The position numbers and the translations under genes were made by a program. The notes under the pieces were generated by a model. The model did no database searches. It saw nothing but the letters and a program-made list of their open reading frames with translations, and was not told the origin of the DNA. From assembly GCF_003056055.1 (NCBI RefSeq), contig NZ_PYFP01000006.1, forward strand, positions 186,001 to 250,000: a stretch of DNA of 64,000 nt. The letters run 5' to 3'. Numbering within the stretch: the first letter of the stretch is position 1; each line of letters starts with the position of its first letter. Positions 58,482-64,000 of the stretch are shown piece after piece. This stretch comes from Glaciimonas sp. PCH181 (GTDB taxonomy: Bacteria; Pseudomonadota; Gammaproteobacteria; Burkholderiales; Burkholderiaceae_D).

Positions 58482-59102
58482 CTATCCCAACAAATCATTT
58501 GCTTCAATAATCCGCTGCGCGACCTCGGATAATTTCAGGTTTTTATCCATCGCCAGACGTCGCAATTTTTTGTACGCATCTTGCTCGCTCAGTTGTTGAC
58601 GCTCCATCAACAAACCTTTGGCGCGGTCAATTATTTTTCGATCCGCTAATTTGAGCTTGGTGTCCGACAATTCATTCAATAGCTTTTGCTCTTGATTGAA
58701 TCGCGCCATGGCGACTTCCAGCACAGGCTTAATGCGAGCAGTTTGCAAGCCTGCGACGATATAGGCAGATACACCGGCAGCCATTGCTGCTTCCATGCTG
58801 GATTTTTTGTCATCTTCGGTGAACAACACAATCGCTCTGCGCGCGTCGCGGGTGGCGATGACAACGTGTTCCAGCACATCGCGGGCATCGGATTCCGCGT
58901 CGATAATAATCATATCGGGCTGGAGTTGGGCAATGCGATCTGGCAAGTAAAGGTCCGCTGGCAATGAGGCGATGATGTTATAGCCCGCCTGTAGCAATCC
59001 GATGCGCAAGTCGTTGCTACGCGCAGCCTGCGCGGCAAACGCAGGATCATTGTCGCCATCGAAGGCGACCGGATTGACAACTACAATGCGCAGGTTATGC
59101 AT
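58482..59102 (-). CDS. nasT: ANTAR-domain response regulator (NasT-like antiterminator)
   Basis: The 206-residue protein has a receiver-like domain followed by an ANTAR RNA-binding domain. The receiver part shows an aspartate-containing segment MIIIDAES and a later VLFTEDDKKSS. The ANTAR part is DRKIIDRAKGLLMERQQLSE then QDAYKKLRRLAMDKN. NasT proteins bind leader hairpins with A1/G4 hexaloops and allow transcription past a terminator. Two such hairpins lie in the leader next to this gene. A NasS-type sensor gene is not within the adjoining sequence; the nitrate-binding protein is not assumed to be one. Confidence 0.9.
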   Translation of the reverse strand: MHNLRIVVVNPVAFDGDNDPAFAAQAARSNDLRIGLLQAGYNIIASLPADLYLPDRIAQLQPDMIIIDAESDARDVLEHVVIATRDARRAIVLFTEDDKKSSMEAAMAAGVSAYIVAGLQTARIKPVLEVAMARFNQEQKLLNELSDTKLKLADRKIIDRAKGLLMERQQLSEQDAYKKLRRLAMDKNLKLSEVAQRIIEANDLLG

Positions 59103-59211
59103 GCTACAAGGCCAGATAAACAGCGATTATATGAATCTACACCAATGTAAAAGTGCAGTCACAGGGCAGCGCACGATACTACAAAAACATAAAGATTATC
59201 TCTCTACATGC

Positions 59212-59241
59212 AAAAATCGCACCAGCTGGTGCGATTTTTTT
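59212..59241 (-). terminator. Intrinsic terminator of pyrC
   Basis: AAAAATCGCACCAG and CTGGTGCGATTTTT form a perfect palindrome with T runs on both strands. It lies about 48 nt after the pyrC stop and separates pyrC from nasT. Confidence 0.92.
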
Positions 59242-59288
59242 GTTGAAGCCGATTTCTTAGTCAGCTTTTAGGCAGCATCAGAACGCGT

Positions 59289-60323
59289 TCAGAGGAGTTG
59301 CCAATGTATTACTTCACCACCATTTAGCGGGACAATCGTTGTATTACCCATCGGCAATTCGGCCGGAATAGTCCACTCCTTACGCTGCAACGTCACCGTA
59401 CCCTGATTGCGTGGCAGATTATAGAAAGCGGGACCATTAAAACTGGCAAATGCCTCCAATTGATCCAACGCTTCGACTTGATCAAAGGCTTGCGCATACA
59501 GTTCCAAAGCGTGCAACGCTGTATAGCAACCGGCACAGCCGCAAGCATGCTCTTTCAATCCTTTGGGATGCGGAGCTGAATCGGTGCCCAAGAAAAAGCG
59601 ATCACTGCCTGACGTCGCGGCCTGCACCAACGCCAAACGATGCTCTTCACGCTTCAAAATAGGCAAACAGTAATAATGCGGCCGAATCCCGCCCTTAAAA
59701 ATTTCATTTCGGTTGTACAACAGATGATGCGCGGTAACAGTTGCAGCGATTGGCCCCTCGCCCGCGGCGACATACTGTGCCGCATCTTTGGTGGTGATAT
59801 GTTCAAACACCACTTTCAACTCTGGCATATCGTGCCGCAAAGGCCGCATTACCCGGTCAATAAAAACGGCTTCACGATCAAAAATATCAATCGCCGGATC
59901 GGTCACTTCGCCATGCACTAAAAATGGCAAGCCGAGTTCTTGCATGACTTCCAGGGTTTTGTAGCATTTAGCCAGATCAGACACGCCCGCATCCGAATTG
60001 GTCGTGGCCCCCGCCGGATACAGTTTTACGGCATGCACAAAGCCGCTGTCTTTGGCACGACGGATTTCATCTGGCGGCGTATTGTTAGTCAGATACAGCG
60101 TCATCAGTGGCTCGAATGAAAGGCCTTCCGGCACTGCCGCCAAAATGCGCTCGCGATAGGCAGCGGCTTGCGCAACAGTGGTCACAGGCGGTTTCAAATT
60201 CGGCATAACAATCGCACGGCCAAACTGGCGCGCACTGTCCGGCAACACGCTGGCCATGACGTCACCATCACGCAAATGTAAATGCCAGTCGTCGGGTCGG
60301 GTGATGGTCAGGGTATTCGTCAT
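59289..60323 (-). CDS. pyrC: Dihydroorotase
   Basis: The 344-residue zinc enzyme closes the dihydroorotate ring in pyrimidine synthesis. The first metal site is in [15 protein letters not shown]. The carbamylated-Lys region is [20 protein letters not shown], further His ligands are in [11 protein letters not shown] and [14 protein letters not shown], and the last Asp is in [13 protein letters not shown] use the ATG at 60323 with AGAGAGCC upstream. It is the class II (E. coli-like) form. Confidence 0.97.
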   Translation of the reverse strand: MTNTLTITRPDDWHLHLRDGDVMASVLPDSARQFGRAIVMPNLKPPVTTVAQAAAYRERILAAVPEGLSFEPLMTLYLTNNTPPDEIRRAKDSGFVHAVKLYPAGATTNSDAGVSDLAKCYKTLEVMQELGLPFLVHGEVTDPAIDIFDREAVFIDRVMRPLRHDMPELKVVFEHITTKDAAQYVAAGEGPIAATVTAHHLLYNRNEIFKGGIRPHYYCLPILKREEHRLALVQAATSGSDRFFLGTDSAPHPKGLKEHACGCAGCYTALHALELYAQAFDQVEALDQLEAFASFNGPAFYNLPRNQGTVTLQRKEWTIPAELPMGNTTIVPLNGGEVIHWQLL

Positions 60324-60406
60324 GTTGGCTCTCTTATGCAATACAAGGTCGAAGGTCGATTAAGACAGGCCGACATTTTACCGCAGGCCGGCAGATCGCC
60401 GCAGGC

Positions 60407-60441
60407 AAAAAAAAGCCGCCTCTGATGCCAGGAGCGGCTTT
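60407..60441 (-). terminator. Intrinsic terminator of the gltIJKL operon
   Basis: On the minus strand AAAGCCGC pairs with GCGGCTTT, followed by eight T in all. It starts about 20 nt after the gltL stop. Confidence 0.93.
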
Positions 60442-60462
60442 AGCGTTACATCAAGTAGTTAA

Positions 60463-61188
60463 TTAATGAATAATTTTTGCCAGGAAGTCACGGGCACGGT
60501 CCGAACGCGGTGCACCGAAGAATTCTTCTTTTTTGCAATCTTCAACGATCAAACCCTGATCCATAAAGATCACGCGATTGGCGACTTTCTTGGCAAAACC
60601 CATTTCATGGGTTACGACCATCATGGTCATACCTTCTTGCGCCAGGCCAACCATGACATCCAGCACTTCGTTAATCATCTCTGGATCAAGTGCCGATGTT
60701 GGCTCATCGAACAACATCGCAATCGGGTCCATCGACAATGCGCGAGCAATCGCGACGCGTTGTTGCTGTCCACCGGACAACTGACCTGGGAATTTATCTT
60801 TTTGCGCTATCAAGCCCACGCGATCCAGATATTTCAACCCCTTTTCAGTCGCTTCGCTGACGCTGCGTCCCAATACCTTGACCTGACCGATCGTCAGATT
60901 TTCGCGAATCGACAAATGCGGAAAAAGCTCAAAGTTCTGAAACACCATGCCTATGCGTGCGCGCAATTTGGACAGATTGGTTTTTGGGTCGCCGACCGAA
61001 ATACCATCGACAGTGATATCGCCCTTTTGAAACGGCTCCAGACCATTCACGGTTTTGATCAGGGTAGATTTACCCGAACCGGAAGGACCGCAGACCACCA
61101 CGACATCGCCCTTGGCTACGCTGGTTGTACAATCGGTCAGGACCTGAAACTGACCGTACCATTTACTGACGTTATTAAGTTTAATCAC
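60463..61188 (-). CDS. gltL: Glutamate/aspartate ABC transporter ATP-binding protein
   Basis: The 241-residue ATPase has Walker [18 protein letters not shown], signature [15 protein letters not shown], Walker [13 protein letters not shown], and the H-loop [15 protein letters not shown]. It belongs to the polar amino acid importer group (GltL, GlnQ). It ends the gltIJKL operon, with a gap of 108 bp to gltK that carries a hairpin. Confidence 0.95.
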   Translation of the reverse strand: MIKLNNVSKWYGQFQVLTDCTTSVAKGDVVVVCGPSGSGKSTLIKTVNGLEPFQKGDITVDGISVGDPKTNLSKLRARIGMVFQNFELFPHLSIRENLTIGQVKVLGRSVSEATEKGLKYLDRVGLIAQKDKFPGQLSGGQQQRVAIARALSMDPIAMLFDEPTSALDPEMINEVLDVMVGLAQEGMTMMVVTHEMGFAKKVANRVIFMDQGLIVEDCKKEEFFGAPRSDRARDFLAKIIH

Positions 61189-61229
61189 GCGTAATTCTCC
61201 TCATTCTTGAATGCTGTTTTACAAGTGTT

Positions 61230-61268
61230 CCGCCTTGCCGCGCCTGATCTGAAAACAGCGGCAAGCGG
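61230..61268 (-). repeat. Hairpin between gltK and gltL
   Basis: CCGCCTTGCCGC pairs with GCGGCAAGCGG with one bulged base, around a 16-nt loop. No T run follows. It could stabilise upstream mRNA or lower gltL expression. Confidence 0.55.
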
Positions 61269-61296
61269 TGCACATTATCGATACATCAGCGCCACG

Positions 61297-61992
61297 TTAG
61301 CGAATAATCGCGACTTTTTCTTGCAGTTTTTTCACCATCGAGGATAAGCCGAAACTCATCACGAAGTACACCACGGCGACAAACAAATACATTTCTACCA
61401 GTCGGCCATCACGTTGTGCAATCTTCGATGCGACGGTAACAAACTCGGGCACTGAACCCAATACGTACACCAGCGAGACGTCTTGAAACAGGACGATGGT
61501 TTGCGTGAACAGGATCGGAATCATGTTACGGAATGCCTGTGGCAACACCACATTGCCCATCATTTGCCAGTAGTTCATTCCCAACGCATAACCGGCCGAG
61601 ACCTGACCGCGTGGAATCGACTGTATCCCCGAGCGCATGATTTCGCAATAATACGCAGCTTCAAACAGGATAAAAGTAATCAGTGCCGACGAAAATGCAC
61701 CTACCTGTATCGGTTGCGATGCACCGGTAATCCAGGCACCGATAAACGGCACAAGAAAATAGAACCAGAAAATCACCAGTACCAGCGGCACCGAGCGAAT
61801 CAAATTAACGTAGCTGGTAGCAATGAATGAAATCGCTTTGCTATGCGACAAACGCATCATCGCCAATATCGTACCGAAGAAAATACCGCCGATCATCGCC
61901 GACACCGTCAGCATCAGCGTAAATTTCATTCCCGTTGTAAACAGGTAAAACCAGGAGCGTTGGATGACGTCAAAATCGAAATTTGAAAACAT
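61297..61992 (-). CDS. gltK: Glutamate/aspartate ABC transporter permease GltK
   Basis: The 231-residue membrane protein is a polar amino acid importer permease. About five membrane segments are seen. The EAA-type loop is IPRGQVSAGYALGMNYWQMM, and FEAAYYCEIMRSGIQSIPRG is the family signature. It follows gltJ after 2 nt and pairs with it. Confidence 0.94.
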   Translation of the reverse strand: MFSNFDFDVIQRSWFYLFTTGMKFTLMLTVSAMIGGIFFGTILAMMRLSHSKAISFIATSYVNLIRSVPLVLVIFWFYFLVPFIGAWITGASQPIQVGAFSSALITFILFEAAYYCEIMRSGIQSIPRGQVSAGYALGMNYWQMMGNVVLPQAFRNMIPILFTQTIVLFQDVSLVYVLGSVPEFVTVASKIAQRDGRLVEMYLFVAVVYFVMSFGLSSMVKKLQEKVAIIR

Positions 61993-61994
61993 GA

Positions 61995-62747
61995 TTAATG
62001 ACCCCCTGTATTAGCGCTACCGGATGAAATAAAACCCGGGATGGCGATTCTTTTTTCCAGCCAGCGCGCAAACAGCAACGCTAATCCGGAGATAACGATG
62101 TAGATGACGGTTGCGCCGGTCAACGATTCAAACGTCTGAAACGTAAATTCGCGCATCGAATACGTCGCCGCAGTCAGCTCTACCAGACCTATCGTCAAAG
62201 CGACCGAACTGTTCTTGATGATCGCTGCAAACTCATTGGTCAGCGCGGGCACAATAATGCGAAATGACATCGGCAACAATACATAACGGTAAGTTTGCGG
62301 CAACGTCAGGCCAAGCGCAGTGCCCGCCAGTTTTTGACCACGTGGCAAAGCATTAATCCCGGCAGAAACTTGTACTGCTACACGCGATGAGGTGAAAAAG
62401 CCTAACGCGAGAAAGGCGGTAATGAATGAAGCGTTTGGCAAACTTTTGAGCCAGTCACCCAGCCCGGTCGGCACCAGTTCAGGCATCACGTAATACCACA
62501 AGAACATCTGCACCAGCAGAGGAATGTTACGGAACAATTCAACATAGCCATTGGCTATGCGCACCGCCCATTTGTTTGGCATTGTGCGGATTGTGCCAAC
62601 TACCGTGCCGATCGCAAGCGCCATCATCCAAGACATTGCAGACAATGCGAGGGTCCATTTCAGACCTATCAGCAAGGTGTCCATATAGGTGCTGACACCA
62701 TCTGGCGACAATTGCCAAAAGATGTTCCAGTTCCAGTTGTAATGCAT
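61995..62747 (-). CDS. gltJ: Glutamate/aspartate ABC transporter permease GltJ
   Basis: I take the ATG at 62747 (250 aa), with GAGGGGAC upstream; the N-terminus MHYNWNWNIFWQLSPDGVST is typical of GltJ. Membrane segments and the EAA-type loop INALPRGQKLAGTALGLTLP are present. NIPLLVQMFLWYYVMPELVP is a family feature. It is the first permease gene after the binding protein. Confidence 0.95.
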   Translation of the reverse strand: MHYNWNWNIFWQLSPDGVSTYMDTLLIGLKWTLALSAMSWMMALAIGTVVGTIRTMPNKWAVRIANGYVELFRNIPLLVQMFLWYYVMPELVPTGLGDWLKSLPNASFITAFLALGFFTSSRVAVQVSAGINALPRGQKLAGTALGLTLPQTYRYVLLPMSFRIIVPALTNEFAAIIKNSSVALTIGLVELTAATYSMREFTFQTFESLTGATVIYIVISGLALLFARWLEKRIAIPGFISSGSANTGGH

Positions 62748-62849
62748 AGTAAGTCCCCTCTTCCCTCTATTACACAATTCATCACTATTTTTAGTGACAA
62801 TGCCGGTGTCAAAAAAATAATTTGCAGCGCGGCAACTTTACTCCGGAAA

Positions 62850-62880
62850 CAAAACGGGAGGCTTGCGCCCCCACGTTTTG
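62850..62880 (-). repeat. Hairpin between gltI and gltJ
   Basis: CAAAACG pairs with CGTTTTG, with an inner GGG/CCC pairing. Such hairpins after binding-protein genes often hold their mRNA level above that of the permease genes. It could also act as a partial terminator. Confidence 0.6.
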
Positions 62881-62897
62881 ATCAGGATATGTTCGTC

Positions 62898-63845
62898 TTA
62901 TTTTTTCTTGGAAGATTGTTTTTGGGCTTCAGGAACGGCAGCGTAAACCGCTGGGTCACCGGAGTCCGTTGGTTTAGCAAATGCGGCTTTCAGTTCTGGG
63001 CTAATTGGCACGTTAAGGTTGATACCTTTTGGTGGAATTGGCGCCTGGAACCATTTTGCATAAATTTTATTGATTTCGCCTGATTTGTAAACATTGCTCA
63101 GAGCGGTATCAACAGCGTGTTTGAATGGCAAATCGCCGCTACGTTCAATGATGCCGTACGGCTCGACTGACAACGCTTCTTTAGTGATAACGTAATCATC
63201 AGGCTTCTTCGAGCTAGCTGCCAGCGATGCCAACAAGATGTCATCCATGCCGAAGGCGACTGCACGACCGGTTTCCACCATCAGGAAAGCTTCAGCGTGA
63301 TCTTTAGCGGCAAGAATATTCATGCCCAGATTACGTTCAGCGTTCAAGACTGTCAGTTGCTTCAGATTAGAAGTGCCTGAAGTTGAGACGATAGTCTTGC
63401 CCTTCAAGTCTTCCAATTTAGTGATGTTGGACGATTTTTTAGCCAGCAAGCGATTTGCAGTGACATACATCGTTGGCGCAAACGAAACTACTTTTTGACG
63501 TTCCAGATTGTTAGTCGCTGAATCGCAAGACAAATCGATCGTGCCGTTTGAAATCAGAGGAATACGTGTCGCAGAAGTGACCGGTACCATTTTGACATTC
63601 AATGACAACATACCAAGTTGCTTCTGAATCGCTGTTGCCGCCTTCATACACAAATCAATTGAATAACCTTGATACGATTGCTTATCATCAAGGTAAGAAA
63701 AAGGGATCGACGAATCACGTACACCTAGCGTGATAGTGCCTGTATCTTTGATTTTTTTGAGCGTACCTGTCAGCTCTTGAGCCTGCGCAGCGGAAGCAAT
63801 AACACCAACACTGATTAGCGCGACGATTAACTTTGATACCTTCAT
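62898..63845 (-). CDS. gltI: Glutamate/aspartate ABC transporter substrate-binding protein
   Basis: The 315-residue protein has a Sec signal (KLIVALISVGVIASAAQAQE) with an AQA cleavage site. The mature part begins ELTGTLKKIKDTGTITLGVR and has the acidic amino acid binding layout (SSIPFSYLDDKQSYQGYSID, IDLSCDSATNNLERQKVV). The C-terminal tail is Lys/Ser-rich (QKQSSKKK). It is the first gene of the operon, with GGGGGAG before the ATG. Confidence 0.95.
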   Translation of the reverse strand: MKVSKLIVALISVGVIASAAQAQELTGTLKKIKDTGTITLGVRDSSIPFSYLDDKQSYQGYSIDLCMKAATAIQKQLGMLSLNVKMVPVTSATRIPLISNGTIDLSCDSATNNLERQKVVSFAPTMYVTANRLLAKKSSNITKLEDLKGKTIVSTSGTSNLKQLTVLNAERNLGMNILAAKDHAEAFLMVETGRAVAFGMDDILLASLAASSKKPDDYVITKEALSVEPYGIIERSGDLPFKHAVDTALSNVYKSGEINKIYAKWFQAPIPPKGINLNVPISPELKAAFAKPTDSGDPAVYAAVPEAQKQSSKKK

Positions 63846-64000
63846 AACGACTCCCCCAAAAGAAATAAGTTTTTAGTTTAACAAAATCAACACTGGAACA
63901 GCACAACTTTACCTATCCAAATGTTAACTTAGTCTAAAAATAAATAATTTAGCCGACTTTAAACACTGTAATTACTTTGTATTCGTGGCAAAAACTTTGG
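63846..64000. other. Upstream region of gltI
   Basis: The sequence is AT-rich and should hold the gltI promoter. No sigma-54 element like that of the nitrate operon is visible. I could not select a confident -35/-10 pair before the right edge. Confidence 0.4.

Noticed and set aside
1-64000. CRISPR arrays, insertion sequences, prophage, toxin-antitoxin or defence genes
   Set aside because: I looked for spaced repeats, transposase-like and integrase-like proteins and found none; the window is almost all core genes.

Overview
The window looks like conserved core chromosome from a betaproteobacterium of the order Burkholderiales, most likely Oxalobacteraceae (Collimonas/Glaciimonas/Herminiimonas-like). 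The evidence is gene order and protein character: prepilin peptidase-coaE-zapD-yacG-nudix-ATPase-argJ-secA-M23-dciA-lpxC-prx-ftsZ followed by a complete dcw cluster, dusB-fis-purH-ruvC, tyrS/M23/anmK/erpA/bactofilin, argC-rpsI-rplM and coq7. Base composition is moderate for the order. The genus is inference. I found no rRNA, tRNA, CRISPR array, insertion sequence or prophage.

Layout. 1-4673 (minus) is an ABC-importer operon: a crotonase-fold enzyme, a Tat-exported binding protein, an ATPase and a single-chain double permease cut by the left edge. 4674-6038 is a decayed stretch with an internal fragment of a phospholipase D-like gene. 6039-8757 (plus) carries pilD, coaE, zapD and yacG. 8827-14538 (minus) carries a MutT-type nudix hydrolase, a DUF815 ATPase, argJ and secA. 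Next come an M23 peptidase (minus), dciA (plus), lpxC and a Prx5-type peroxiredoxin. 18606-36163 (minus) is the division and cell-wall cluster, transcribed mraZ-rsmH-ftsL-ftsI-murE-murF-mraY-murD-ftsW-murG-murC-ddl-ftsQ-ftsA-ftsZ, with 1-4 nt overlaps at most junctions from rsmH to murG.

36588-40478 holds ruvC, purH, fis and dusB. 40589-45279 holds a GAF/degenerate-GGDEF protein, a histidine phosphatase, a PEBP-like protein, dtd and tyrS. 45525-48171 (plus) is an M23 endopeptidase and anmK. 48292-52187 (minus) is erpA, a bactofilin, a DUF6776-type membrane protein, argC, rpsI and rplM. Then come an OsmC-family gene (plus), coq7 and a DUF3025 gene. 55008-59102 (minus) is a nitrate-type ABC importer preceded by its ANTAR regulator. 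The right end holds pyrC and the glutamate/aspartate importer gltIJKL.

Regulation is the richest part. (i) The nitrate operon has a near-consensus sigma-54 promoter, an NtrC-like dyad about 100-125 bp upstream, and a leader with two hexaloop hairpins carrying A1 and G4 (the ANTAR target) before an intrinsic terminator, with the ANTAR protein gene next door. (ii) mraZ is preceded by four GTG-started boxes in exact 10-bp phase, matching a MraZ operator. (iii) Between rplM and the OsmC gene an extended -10 promoter and an orphan intrinsic terminator, both on minus, bracket about 98 nt with a duplicated CU-rich anti-Shine-Dalgarno-like motif: a good candidate for an undescribed small RNA. No wholly new multi-gene system is evident.
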